Origin: Marinilabiliales bacterium
Lineage (GTDB): Bacteria > Bacteroidota > Bacteroidia > Bacteroidales > F082
Assembly (NCBI GenBank): GCA_002869315.1
Contig: PKTD01000278.1
Coordinates: forward strand, 1 to 57,613
Direction of reading: 5' to 3'
DNA length: 57,613 bases
Shown: positions 18,061 to 26,644 of the stretch, one piece after another
How the letters are laid out: every line of letters begins with the position of its first letter
Numbering within the stretch: position 1 is the stretch's first letter
The notes under the pieces: model-generated
Seen by the model: only the letters and a program-made list of their open reading frames with translations
What the model was told of the DNA's origin: nothing
Database searches by the model: none
Program-made: the position numbers and the translations under genes

Positions 18061-19050
18061 TTATTTACTAAGTTTTTTTATTGCTAACCATTGTTTTAAT
18101 ACTTCTCTTGAGTCACCAGCAGGATAGCCCAAAACAGTTTTACCCGGAGCTACATCATTCATTACTCCTGATCCTGCCGCCACAACAGCTCCTGCATGAA
18201 TGGTAACATGGTCTTTTATGGAGGCACTGCCGCCAATAATTACACCATCTCCAAGAGTTACCGATCCGGCAAGGCCACTATTTCCAGCCATAATACATGA
18301 CCTGCCTAAAACACAATTATGAGCAATTTGTACTAAATTATCAATTTTACAGCCATCACCTAATATGGTAGAACTGAATTTACCTCTATCAACACAAGAG
18401 TTTGCTCCAATTTCAACACCATTTCCAATAATTACATTACCTATTTGAGGTATTTTTGCCAAGCCCATACCATCTTCCCTTGGACGGTAACCAAAACCAT
18501 CGGCACCAATGCTAACATTTGCATGAAATATGCATCCTTTACCTATTTCACTTCGCTCTCTCACAACAGTTCCTGACCACAAAATGCTACCATCACCAAT
18601 AATAGAATCATCCATAACTGTAACATTGGGGAATAGGCTTACCCCATTTCCAATAACAACATTTTTACCAACATAACAAAATGCGGATATTTTACTTCCT
18701 ATACCAATTTTTGCAGTAGGATGTATCACTGCTCTGGGATCTATTTCCTTCTCTATTTCCGGTAAACCGGGATTAAAAACTTCCAACAATTTAGCAAGAG
18801 CTAGATCGGCACTGTTTACTTTTATAAAGGCTCTGTTATTTCCGGGTTCAATATCAAATTCCTTCTGGATTATGGCAGCACATGCATTGGAACTTTCCCA
18901 TAACTTCAAGTACTTTTTGTTTCCAATAAAACTAATCTGATCTTCACCAGCCTTATCAAGTTGCTCAGGTCCCGAAATTTTGATGGACGTTTGACCTACT
19001 AACTCGCCCTGTATGATTTCATTAATTTGTTCTATTGAAAATAATTTCAT
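18061..19050 (-). CDS. lpxD: UDP-3-O-acylglucosamine N-acyltransferase
   Basis: The third step of lipid A synthesis: it adds a 3-hydroxyacyl chain to the glucosamine nitrogen. The N-terminal LpxD domain (about 1-90) is followed by left-handed beta-helix hexapeptide repeats (about 105-290), including the catalytic-His region IAHNCVLG near residue 243. Length 329 is typical. It sits away from other lpx genes, so a second copy in an lpxC-fabZ operon elsewhere in the genome is possible and would need the whole genome to check. Confidence 0.92.
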   Translation of the reverse strand: MKLFSIEQINEIIQGELVGQTSIKISGPEQLDKAGEDQISFIGNKKYLKLWESSNACAAIIQKEFDIEPGNNRAFIKVNSADLALAKLLEVFNPGLPEIEKEIDPRAVIHPTAKIGIGSKISAFCYVGKNVVIGNGVSLFPNVTVMDDSIIGDGSILWSGTVVRERSEIGKGCIFHANVSIGADGFGYRPREDGMGLAKIPQIGNVIIGNGVEIGANSCVDRGKFSSTILGDGCKIDNLVQIAHNCVLGRSCIMAGNSGLAGSVTLGDGVIIGGSASIKDHVTIHAGAVVAAGSGVMNDVAPGKTVLGYPAGDSREVLKQWLAIKKLSK

Positions 19051-19133
19051 TCAGTTGATTTTTGTTTAAATACTTTTGGTAAAACTAACCAATAAATCAA
19101 GAAACGAAACATTTATTGTGAATTCCAGATTTT

Positions 19134-19730
19134 CTATCCTACCTCATTTATATCAATAATATTATTCATAAGGGCATATACCATTAATCCGGAAACAGTT
19201 TTTATTCCCAGTTTTTTGGTAATATTTTTCCGATGGGTCATAACAGTATGTATACTTAGAAAAAGTTTGTCGGCCACCTCTTGATTTGTAAGTCCCTTTA
19301 CTACTTCCTTGAGGATTACAAGTTCGCGTTTACTTAGCGATCCTTGCTTGTTTTTTTTTAATAAGGCATCGCTACCACATGCGTCCCTTAGATTTTCTAA
19401 AAGTATGTGTTTGTTTGCTTCATAAGGGAGTTGATATTTAAATCGGGAGCAAATATTTTCAGGACAGTCCTCTCTTGTTAATCCAATTATTTTTATATCG
19501 GCCTCATCCTGTAATTTCGATATTATACTAATAAAGTTGTCTCCCAAAGAATTAGGATCAACAATAATGATATCCGGTTTTTTGTCTATCAGTTTCTCAT
19601 ACAGGTTTTTCTCATTTCCTTCAAAAACTTCTTTTAGAATTAATCCGGGGATCTCTTGAATTAAACCTTCAATTCCAGACCTTAAGAGGAAGTTATTCTC
19701 AACAATATAGATGCTTACAACCGATTCCAT
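19134..19730 (-). CDS. LuxR-type regulator with atypical receiver domain
   Basis: A receiver-like domain (about 1-110) with Asp58 in IIIVDPNS, then a LuxR helix-turn-helix (LSKRELVILKEVVKGLTNQEVA..., about 133-190). The usual pair of N-terminal acids is VENN here (second acid missing), and the conserved switch Lys region reads YQLPYEANK without a Lys at the usual place. Phosphorylation may therefore be weak or absent. No kinase is next to it; the gene follows the hemerythrin protein by 2 bases, which suggests control through that partner or a diffusible signal. Confidence 0.85.
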   Translation of the reverse strand: MESVVSIYIVENNFLLRSGIEGLIQEIPGLILKEVFEGNEKNLYEKLIDKKPDIIIVDPNSLGDNFISIISKLQDEADIKIIGLTREDCPENICSRFKYQLPYEANKHILLENLRDACGSDALLKKNKQGSLSKRELVILKEVVKGLTNQEVADKLFLSIHTVMTHRKNITKKLGIKTVSGLMVYALMNNIIDINEVG

Positions 19731-19732
19731 GT

Positions 19733-20476
19733 TTAAAGTTTGGATTTATACTGCTTTTCCATTCCTTCTACTTTCGGGACTAGTATCAGGTCTTCTATAC
19801 GAGAATGTTCATTAAGGTCCTTCTCCAACACAAATAATTCTCTTAATAAAGAGTAACTAACTTCTTCAAACAACTTATTGTCAGCGCTTTCCAGAGGCAA
19901 GTATTTAATTATTAAACTTTTCATATCGAAGAGCTTTTCTTCAACATCCTCATGGTCCTCCTCATAGGTTCCTATTGAGTATTTTAATAACTCTTCATTT
20001 ATATGCTTTTCTTTTGAAGAATTTTTAAGGGCCTCTTCCAATGCTAAAACATAAGGGTAAACTTCCGCTTCTTCTCTATCAACATGCGACTCAAATTCTT
20101 TACAATAATTATTAAAAAAGTTACTAATTAAATTAAGAGTTTTTTTATTTCCTTCCGAAAGTTCGAAAAGTTGTTTTATCATTTGTTTTATTTGAGGAAT
20201 TTTTTCATCCAGATAATATGTATGTGCTTTATGAAGGTAATTAACGATAATAGATGCCGGGAAACTTTTTAAATGGTCTTTTGGGAAATATTGTGGGTCG
20301 TGGAAAGTGTTCAGTATGCTTAGTAAAAATTCAAGATTTACATTTCGCTCAGCACAAATTTGCTTAATAGTACCATCTCCGAACCCCAGTGGTATATTAA
20401 ACCTGTTTACTACGGGCACAAGATTATAATCGTGATGGATTACTTCGGCCAGTTTCATTTCTCCTACAATAAGCAT
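19733..20476 (-). CDS. RIC/ScdA-like hemerythrin di-iron protein
   Basis: The N-terminal DUF542-like helical domain (AEVIHHDYNLVPVVNRFNIPLGFGD) lacks the CCGG cysteines of E. coli YtfE. The C-terminal hemerythrin domain has the di-iron ligands: His in YLHKAHTYYL, ESHVDREEAE (HxxxE), EEDHEDVE, and NEHSRIEDL (HxxxE). Such proteins bind O2 or NO or repair iron-sulfur clusters. The frame is open up to 20536, but the -7 box at 20493-20500 lies inside it, so ATG 20476 (or 20458, MKLAEV, with GGAGA before it) is preferred. Confidence 0.85.
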   Translation of the reverse strand: MLIVGEMKLAEVIHHDYNLVPVVNRFNIPLGFGDGTIKQICAERNVNLEFLLSILNTFHDPQYFPKDHLKSFPASIIVNYLHKAHTYYLDEKIPQIKQMIKQLFELSEGNKKTLNLISNFFNNYCKEFESHVDREEAEVYPYVLALEEALKNSSKEKHINEELLKYSIGTYEEDHEDVEEKLFDMKSLIIKYLPLESADNKLFEEVSYSLLRELFVLEKDLNEHSRIEDLILVPKVEGMEKQYKSKL

Positions 20477-20492
20477 AACTCCATTTTTATTG

Positions 20493-20500
20493 CAAATGTA
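20493..20500 (-). promoter_or_regulatory. -7 promoter element for hemerythrin/regulator operon
   Basis: TAcaTTTG on the minus strand is an exact match and ends 16 bases before the ATG at 20476. Confidence 0.6.
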
Positions 20501-20532
20501 TAAAGAATAATAAAGTAGTGTAAATACCTTAA

Positions 20533-21618
20533 TCAAGGTAAATTCAACAAGAAAGTTATTCGCTCATAAAGAGTTTTGAAATCATTATTCATTTTTAAAG
20601 GATTGTAATTCCTGCTATTGCCAAATGCAGTTTTTAAGTCTAAGCGATCTTGTTTCTGATAATAATAGTAATTATTTTTCATTAAATCCTCAGAAAGATA
20701 TTCTTGTTCTGTTTGTCCTGGCGTAGGTATAAATATTGCCCTTTTTCCAAAATGTACTAAATCCATAATTGTTGAATAGCCGGGCCGGCTTATTATTAAT
20801 TCGGACTCCATAATTGTTTGTGCAAATTCCTTATCCGGCAAATGAGAAACTTTAAGTATGTTTTTAATATTTTCCTGTTTATTCAAATTCGGCTTTGCAC
20901 TTAGCATTATACTTTTCAATCCTGAATTTAATAGTTCTTTTTCCAGCAGTTTTTCAAAAATACTTCTCTGGGGTTCTGGCCCTGAAAGTATTGCCATTAT
21001 ATCATATTTTTTTGGTACTTCCTGTAACTCAAATGTTGAAAATCTGCTTAAAGGCCCGATAAAGAAAAAATTATCAATTGGAGGTTTTATCTCATGTGAT
21101 AAAATTCCCGACAGGTTTTCATCGCCTTTAAAATCAGGGATCCACAATTCATTATATTTTTTGATATAGCCATTTATGATGAGGTTAATCAGTGGCTTGA
21201 AAGCACTTTGAATGCCCTTCGCCTGAATATTCAATTGATGAGTTATAAATATGGAATAAGCATTTTCAGTAGAAAGTTCATAACGATTATCAGAAATTAC
21301 AACATCAATTTTATGTTTTTCAATTATTTCTTCCAACTGTATTTTAGCTTTTTTTGCTGCTTTAATCATCGAAGGAAACTGCATTGCCAACTTTAAAGCC
21401 ATATTATCTCCTTTGGGATATTTCGTTTCGTAACCTTTTAGGGTGATAAATATGCATTTGGGGAAGCGCAATTTCAGGAATTCTAAGGGGGAATTGTCAG
21501 CAGCAATTATAATATTTGCTCCTTGGCTTATTAGTATATCAATGATAGGAACTATGCGAGTGGCATGTCCTAAACCCCAATCCAATGGGCAAATGAGGAT
21601 ATTTTTTTGTTTTTTCAA
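20533..21618 (-). CDS. Predicted GT-B glycosyltransferase (MurG-like)
   Basis: 361 residues with a UDP-glycosyltransferase/MurG-like fold: an N-terminal LDWGLGHATRIVPI nucleotide-loop region, a C-terminal donor-binding area with ISRPGYSTIMDLVHFG near residue 275 and PTPGQTEQEYLSE near 300. It appears cytosolic with no membrane segment. The start is TTG at 21618 (MKKQKNILICPLDWG). Substrate and glycan are unknown; no other sugar-pathway gene adjoins it. Confidence 0.8.
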   Translation of the reverse strand: MKKQKNILICPLDWGLGHATRIVPIIDILISQGANIIIAADNSPLEFLKLRFPKCIFITLKGYETKYPKGDNMALKLAMQFPSMIKAAKKAKIQLEEIIEKHKIDVVISDNRYELSTENAYSIFITHQLNIQAKGIQSAFKPLINLIINGYIKKYNELWIPDFKGDENLSGILSHEIKPPIDNFFFIGPLSRFSTFELQEVPKKYDIMAILSGPEPQRSIFEKLLEKELLNSGLKSIMLSAKPNLNKQENIKNILKVSHLPDKEFAQTIMESELIISRPGYSTIMDLVHFGKRAIFIPTPGQTEQEYLSEDLMKNNYYYYQKQDRLDLKTAFGNSRNYNPLKMNNDFKTLYERITFLLNLP

Positions 21619-21628
21619 AATATTAATA

Positions 21629-21636
21629 CAAATCTA
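21629..21636 (-). promoter_or_regulatory. -7 promoter element for glycosyltransferase
   Basis: TAgaTTTG on the minus strand is an exact match ending 10 bases before the TTG start at 21618. Confidence 0.55.
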
Positions 21637-21650
21637 ATTTAAAAATTCTA

Positions 21651-21658
21651 TATTTTTG
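21651..21658 (+). promoter_or_regulatory. -7 promoter element for dprA
   Basis: TAttTTTG is an exact match ending only 4 bases before the ATG at 21663. If it works at usual spacing, the transcript starts at or beside the start codon. Confidence 0.55.
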
Positions 21659-21662
21659 ATCT

Positions 21663-22760
21663 ATGCCCAACGACTTAATTTATAAAATTGGAATAACCCT
21701 AATTCCAAATATCGGAGTAGTAAATGGTAAGCAACTGATTGCCCATTGCGGTGGGGTAGAAGCAGTGTTTAATGAAACAGAAAAAGCACTTTCAAAAATA
21801 CCAAATATTGGCTCAGTAATTATCAATAATATTAAAAACCAAAAGGTGTTATTAAGAGCAGAGCAGGAACTTGAGTACCTCCTGAAGAACAATATTAAAG
21901 CGTTATTTTATAAAGATAAGGATTATCCTTCACGTTTAAGTAATTGTCATGACAGTCCCATTTTACTATATTACAAAGGGAGTACTCCTTTAAATAAAAG
22001 AAGGGTAGTTTCAATTGTTGGAACACGGCATGCAAGTTCTTATGGGAAGGATGTGTGTGAGGAAATTTGTAAACACCTTCAAAACTATGATGTAATGGTT
22101 TTAAGTGGGCTTGCTTATGGCATCGACACCTGTGCTCATCGTGTTTGTGTAGAAAATGGAGTGCCTACTGTAGGTGTTTTAGGTCATAGCCTGGATACAT
22201 TATATCCTGCTCAAAATAGAAAACTGGCTGATAAAATGATGGAAAATGGAGGATTGCTTACAGAATTTATTTCCAAAACTAAACCCGACAGGGAAAACTT
22301 TCCCAAAAGGAACCGTATTGTAGCCGGAATGAGTGATGCTGTAGTTGTTGTTGAATCGGGCAGAAAAGGCGGAGCAATAATAACAGCCGAATTGGGTAAC
22401 TCGTATAATAGGGATGTATTTGCTGTGCCTGGCAGAGCAGGTGATGAGTATTCTGTGGGATGTAACTATCTGATTAGAACAAACCGGGCTGCTCTGATAG
22501 AAAATGGTAGTAATATAACCTATTTCATGGGATGGGAGAAAGTTGAAAAACAAACTGAATCACAACAAAAACTATTTATTGAACTTTCTGATGAAGAGCA
22601 GAAAGTATATGATTGTGTAAGCGAAAATAAGGAAATTAGTATTGATAGAATTTCGATAATTACTTGTACAAAACCATCAATTGTGGCATCAGTATTATTA
22701 AAGTTGGAATTTGAAGGAATGGTAAAAGCCCTGCCCGGTAAACTTTTCAGAAAAATTTAA
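21663..22760 (+). CDS. dprA: DNA processing protein DprA
   Basis: Loads RecA on incoming single-stranded DNA during natural transformation. N-terminal helix-hairpin-like segment (about 1-60), the Rossmann-like DprA domain (about 75-285) with SIVGTRHASSYG near residue 117 and FPKRNRIVAG near 216, and a C-terminal winged-helix domain (about 310-365). Length 365 is typical. The ORF ends 2 bases into the convergent membrane protein gene. The ATG is well supported by family alignment. Confidence 0.93.
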   Translation: MPNDLIYKIGITLIPNIGVVNGKQLIAHCGGVEAVFNETEKALSKIPNIGSVIINNIKNQKVLLRAEQELEYLLKNNIKALFYKDKDYPSRLSNCHDSPILLYYKGSTPLNKRRVVSIVGTRHASSYGKDVCEEICKHLQNYDVMVLSGLAYGIDTCAHRVCVENGVPTVGVLGHSLDTLYPAQNRKLADKMMENGGLLTEFISKTKPDRENFPKRNRIVAGMSDAVVVVESGRKGGAIITAELGNSYNRDVFAVPGRAGDEYSVGCNYLIRTNRAALIENGSNITYFMGWEKVEKQTESQQKLFIELSDEEQKVYDCVSENKEISIDRISIITCTKPSIVASVLLKLEFEGMVKALPGKLFRKI

Positions 22761-23437
22761 TTATTTTCTTCAGATAATTTGATGGCCTTGTAAATCAATG
22801 TTAAGGTAATTATTAAAAAGCCAATAGCAGTAAATATTAATAGCCTTTTGTCTTGTGTGATGAAACAAAAGAAAAATAATCCATGGAAAAAGGTTGATGA
22901 AAAAATAGCAGATGAGCCATCAATAAAACTATTTTTTCGGAGTTTACCCATACCTACAAAGAACCCCATCAATGTCCCGAGTGTAAAACTGGCAAGAGGG
23001 AAAGTATATAAAAACAAAGTTAAATCATTGAATTTTGTTTCGGTTCCTACAATTCCATAAGCATATAGTATTGTTGCTATAGTGGCAAAACCTAAACTGA
23101 TGAAAACACCATATATAATTCCCACTAATGGGCTTTGAAATGATTTTAATTTAAAGAATTGCAATTTCAGTACTGCATATTTTGCAATCTCAGATCCAAA
23201 GGCTGTGATTACAAATACGAAGAATGCCATTCTTCTCATATTTTTGAGGTTTCCGTGCCACACTAGTTCTACTAAATAGTTGCCGATTACCAAAACTATA
23301 ACAGCTATGGCTCCCCAAACTATGGCATTTGTAATATTCTTTAGACTTTTTATAGAGAATTTAAACTTTAAGTAAAATACTGCTGCAATAATTACTAAAG
23401 GAGAAACAGCAAAAGATAGATAGGTAAATATAGACAT
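22757..23437 (-). CDS. PrsW-like multi-pass membrane protein, key residues degenerate
   Basis: 226 residues with about seven or eight transmembrane helices. It resembles the PrsW / CAAX-protease-type family: GSEIAKY near 81-87 corresponds to the EExxK motif but has only one Glu, the FAxxEN motif reads FATIAT (Glu and Asn missing, near 117-122), and FFHG near residue 189 keeps the His. A protease role is therefore doubtful; it may be an inactive relative. Other assignments remain open. Confidence 0.55.
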   Translation of the reverse strand: MSIFTYLSFAVSPLVIIAAVFYLKFKFSIKSLKNITNAIVWGAIAVIVLVIGNYLVELVWHGNLKNMRRMAFFVFVITAFGSEIAKYAVLKLQFFKLKSFQSPLVGIIYGVFISLGFATIATILYAYGIVGTETKFNDLTLFLYTFPLASFTLGTLMGFFVGMGKLRKNSFIDGSSAIFSSTFFHGLFFFCFITQDKRLLIFTAIGFLIITLTLIYKAIKLSEENN

Positions 23438-23463
23438 ACAATTGGTTTAAATAATAATGAGAC

Positions 23464-23471
23464 CAAATATA
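23464..23471 (-). promoter_or_regulatory. -7 promoter element for PrsW-like gene
   Basis: TAtaTTTG on the minus strand is an exact match ending 26 bases before the ATG at 23437. Confidence 0.55.
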
Positions 23472-23526
23472 ATAAATGTTTGTAATTTTAGCCACAAAAA
23501 TATCACTTATAAGGTTTTAATAAATT

Positions 23527-24429
23527 ATGACCAGTTTTGAAACAGGAAGAGTAATAAAATCGACAGGAAGTTGGTACCATGTTATTAAGGAAGACCTTAA
23601 TGTTGTGGAATGCCGACTTAGAGGTAAATTCCGCACTAAGGGCATAAAGTCAACTAACCCGGTGGCTGTTGGTGATATTGTGGATTTTGAGACTGAAAAT
23701 CATACAATCATTAAAATTCATCCCCGCAAAAATTATATAATCAGAAAATCCATAAAGCTTTCAAAGCAAAGTCATATAATAGCCTCAAATATTGATCAGG
23801 CTGTTGTAATAGCATCATTAAAGCAACCGCGAACTTCAACAGGATTTATTGACAGGTTCCTAGTTACAGCCGAAGCCTATCATATTCCTTGTGTGATTGT
23901 ATTTAATAAAATTGATTTGCTTGAAGATGAAGATGATTTAAATAATCTTATTTCTGCTTACGAAGATATTGGATACCATTGCATTAAAACATCCGTAACA
24001 AAATCTATAAATCTGGATGTTTTTGAAGAAATATTTAAGGATAAAATAAGTTTATTGTCGGGCCATTCAGGAGTTGGAAAGTCGGCACTGATAAATACTC
24101 TCGGACTGGAAATTGAATTGAAAACCGGTGATATTTCTGAATATCATGACAAAGGTATGCATACAACAACCTTTGCAGAGATGTTTATGCTTGATAAGAA
24201 TACATCAATAATTGATAGTCCTGGTATAAAAGAGTTAGGATTAGTAGGCTTTGAAAAATATGAATTAGGGCACAGGTTTCCTGAAATCAGAGAGTTGCAG
24301 GCCGATTGTAAATACAATAACTGTTTGCATTTGAATGAGCCGGAATGTGCCGTGAAGAAAGCATACAAGGAGGGAAATATTAATTACTTCAGATATGAAA
24401 ACTATCTCAATATTTTAGATAGCATTTAA
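23527..24429 (+). CDS. rsgA: Ribosome small subunit-dependent GTPase A
   Basis: A late 30S assembly GTPase. It shows the circularly permuted G-motif order: NKIDL (G4) near residue 134, then SGHSGVGKSAL (G1) near 178 and DSPGIKELG (G3) near 230. The N-terminal OB domain comes first and the C-terminal zinc-binding knuckle (CKYNNCLHLNEPEC) last. Length 300 is normal. A TAatTTTA at 23483-23490 is a near-match to the -7 element. Confidence 0.95.
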   Translation: MTSFETGRVIKSTGSWYHVIKEDLNVVECRLRGKFRTKGIKSTNPVAVGDIVDFETENHTIIKIHPRKNYIIRKSIKLSKQSHIIASNIDQAVVIASLKQPRTSTGFIDRFLVTAEAYHIPCVIVFNKIDLLEDEDDLNNLISAYEDIGYHCIKTSVTKSINLDVFEEIFKDKISLLSGHSGVGKSALINTLGLEIELKTGDISEYHDKGMHTTTFAEMFMLDKNTSIIDSPGIKELGLVGFEKYELGHRFPEIRELQADCKYNNCLHLNEPECAVKKAYKEGNINYFRYENYLNILDSI

Positions 24430-25519
24430 TTATTCGGAACCGAATTCCATTAAATATGCCTTTATAAATTCATCCAGATCACCATCCATAATTCCTTGCA
24501 CGTCAGATGATTCGTGATTTGTCCTTAAATCCTTTACAAGTTTATAAGGATGCATGGTATAAGACCTTATTTGTGATCCCCACTCAATTTTCTTTTTGCT
24601 GCCTTCTATTTTTGCCTGCTCGTCTTCCTGTTTTCGTATCTCAATTTCATAAAGTTGTGATTTAAGCATTTGCATTGCTTTTTCTCTGTTTTGTCCTTGA
24701 GATCGTGTTTCCTGACACTCAATTACAAGCCCTGAAGGATCGTGATGTAATCTTACTGCAGTCTCAACTTTATTTACATTTTGACCACCCGGACCACTTG
24801 ACCGAAATGTATCCCACCAGATATCTGCAGGATTTATCTTAATTTCTATGCTGTCGTCCACAACAGGATAAACATAAACTGACGCAAATGAGGTATGACG
24901 TCGATTGGCTGAATCGAATGGTGATAAACGAACCAAACGGTGTACACCATTTTCACCTTTCAAATAACCAAAAACATAATCTCCTTCAATTTCCAGGGAA
25001 ACTGATTTTATTCCAGCTACATCACCTTCCTGATAGTCTAGTTCCTTTACTTTAAAATTCTGTCTTTCAGCATAGCGAATATACATTCGCATAAGCATTT
25101 CCGCCCAGTCCTGACTTTCGGTTCCACCGGCCCCGGGATTGATTTTCAGAATGGCATTTAGTTTGTCTTCCTTCTTGCTTAACATTTGGAAAAACTCAAG
25201 ATCCTCTACCGCTTTCAGGCATTTGTTGAACTGCTTATCCAACTCTTCCTGAGATGATTCTTCCATTTCAAAAAATTCAACTAAAACTTCCAGATCATCA
25301 TATAACTCCTTTGCATGGGCATATGATTCAGTAATATTTTTTTGTTCTTTGATGTGTTTTAATAATGTCTCAGCTTTTTTGGGGTCATTCCAGAACTCAG
25401 GGTCGTGAGTTTTTTCTTCATCTTCCTCAATTTCAATTATTTTACGGTCGATGTCAAAGATACCCCCTCAAGGCTTCAAGCCTCTTAAATAGTTCTTTTG
25501 CAGAATCGGAAGAATACAT
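24430..25519 (-). CDS. prfB: Peptide chain release factor 2 with programmed +1 frameshift
   Basis: Terminates translation at UGA and UAA. The gene lies in two frames. A 21-codon first part starts at ATG 25519 ([12 protein letters not shown]...) and stops at an in-frame TGA (25454-25456); the rest is read after a +1 slip to GAC at 25453-25455 and ends at 24430, giving about 362 residues. The main part has SPF ([16 protein letters not shown]) for stop recognition and GGQ ([12 protein letters not shown]). The slip site is the textbook sequence, so the gene is intact, not a pseudogene. UGA recognition by RF2 itself is expected to set the frameshift rate. Confidence 0.95.
25453..25468 (-). promoter_or_regulatory. 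prfB: RF2 programmed frameshift site
   Basis: Read on the minus strand: AGGGGGTATCTTTGAC. It contains an internal Shine-Dalgarno-like AGGGGG three bases before the slippery CTT, then the TGA stop and a C, the same arrangement as in E. coli prfB. The coding frame after the slip continues without a stop into the main RF2 reading frame. Confidence 0.93.
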
Positions 25520-25542
25520 AAATTATTTGTTTAAAATTTTCA

Positions 25543-25550
25543 CAAATATA
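25543..25550 (-). promoter_or_regulatory. -7 promoter element for prfB
   Basis: TAtaTTTG on the minus strand is an exact match ending 23 bases before the ATG at 25519, supporting that upstream start. Confidence 0.6.
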
Positions 25551-25604
25551 GAAGATTTTATGGCATTTAATCCACGGAAATTGATTTAGAAAATAATAGG
25601 GTTT

Positions 25605-26057
25605 TTATAATTCCTCATTTAAAATTTTGAAAACTAAGGAGGCCTGAAATCCTTTCTGCTTGCAGAAGTTTACCATTTTTGCTTTTCTTTTATACTCATC
25701 GGGCTCATTTATATTTTTTGATGATATAACCGACTTTAATGTATCAATATACTCTTTCTCATCAATTTCATTCAGGGCCATCTGAATATATATCTCGGGA
25801 ACATGTTTTTTCGTCAAAGCATAGAAAATCTTGTTTTTACCCCACTTATTATTTCTCAGTTTGCCATTGGCGAAAGCAATTGCATAACGCTCTTCGTTAA
25901 TATAGTCTTCACTCTCTAACTGCTGAATTATTTTTTCGATACTATCTTCAGAAGCCCTCCATTGAAGTAACTTCGACTTTACTTCATAAATACATCTTTC
26001 CTGATAATCGCAGAAACTTTTGGCTTTTTCGTAAAGAAAACTTTGTTGTGGTGACAT
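25605..26057 (-). CDS. recX: RecX-type regulator of RecA
   Basis: 150 residues of three-helix RecX repeats; CDYQERCIYEVKSKLLQW near residue 16 and EDYINEERYAIAFANGKLRNNKWG near 50 are the usual first and second repeat signatures. RecX inhibits RecA filaments. It lies 30 bases downstream of the FKBP gene in the same direction, and no recA is seen in the window. Confidence 0.88.
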   Translation of the reverse strand: MSPQQSFLYEKAKSFCDYQERCIYEVKSKLLQWRASEDSIEKIIQQLESEDYINEERYAIAFANGKLRNNKWGKNKIFYALTKKHVPEIYIQMALNEIDEKEYIDTLKSVISSKNINEPDEYKRKAKMVNFCKQKGFQASLVFKILNEEL

Positions 26058-26087
26058 TTCTATAAAATTTCCCCCAATATACTAATT

Positions 26088-26546
26088 TTAATCGTAAACC
26101 TGTAATAGAGTAACTTCGAAAACCAATACTGAATATTCTGGTATTCCAATTTTTTCTATGCCTCCGTAACCCAAATTTGATGGAATTATCAGTAACATTT
26201 TTCCGCCTTCTCCAATATATTGAAGACCTTCTATCCATCCTGGGATCATACTTGCCAATTGAGCATTTAATTCAGTTGAACCATCATCGAAGACTGTACC
26301 ATCAAGTAAGTAGCCTTTATACTTTGCAACTATAAATGAATAATAATCTGGATGGTTATCATCACCTTCCTCATATATGATATAGTGTAGCCCACTTTCT
26401 GTTTTTGTTGTTTCCAAATTATTGGCAAGCACATAAGCTTCTATTAGTTCCTGGTCAATTTCTTCCTGAGAAGGACCTTTGTCGCAGGCTTCGAAACTTA
26501 AGATTGAAAACCCAATTAGGGCAAATAATAATATCCTTTTTAACAT
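26088..26546 (-). CDS. FKBP-type peptidyl-prolyl isomerase lipoprotein
   Basis: Lipoprotein signal with lipobox FEAC (about Cys21), then a linker and an FKBP domain (about 55-152): YKGYLLDGTVFDDGS, MIPGWIEGLQYIGEGGKMLLIIPSNLGYG. It would act in the periplasm in protein folding. Bacteroidetes carry several such lipoprotein FKBPs, some linked to gliding (GldI); that specific role is not shown here. Confidence 0.88.
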   Translation of the reverse strand: MLKRILLFALIGFSILSFEACDKGPSQEEIDQELIEAYVLANNLETTKTESGLHYIIYEEGDDNHPDYYSFIVAKYKGYLLDGTVFDDGSTELNAQLASMIPGWIEGLQYIGEGGKMLLIIPSNLGYGGIEKIGIPEYSVLVFEVTLLQVYD

Positions 26547-26566
26547 TTGATTTCAATTTATGACTG

Positions 26567-26574
26567 CAAAGTTA
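26567..26574 (-). promoter_or_regulatory. -7 promoter element for FKBP/recX
   Basis: TAacTTTG on the minus strand is an exact match ending 20 bases before the ATG at 26546. Confidence 0.6.
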
Positions 26575-26628
26575 CAATTAAACATAATCTGTGCCATTCT
26601 TTATTGATTTTAATAAAAATTGTTTTCT

Positions 26629-26636
26629 TACTTTTG
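26629..26636 (+). promoter_or_regulatory. -7 promoter element for dihydrouridine synthase
   Basis: TActTTTG is an exact match ending 8 bases before the ATG at 26645. It lies inside the upstream extension of the reading frame. Confidence 0.6.
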
Positions 26637-26644
26637 TGCTCTTT

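Noticed and set aside
24430-25266. RF2 as a truncated gene starting at ATG 25266
   Set aside because: The frame runs back to the frameshift site, and the first 21 codons with their own promoter complete a normal-length RF2.
26591-26644. N-terminal extension of the dihydrouridine synthase
   Set aside because: An exact promoter box lies inside it and the family begins close to ATG 26645.
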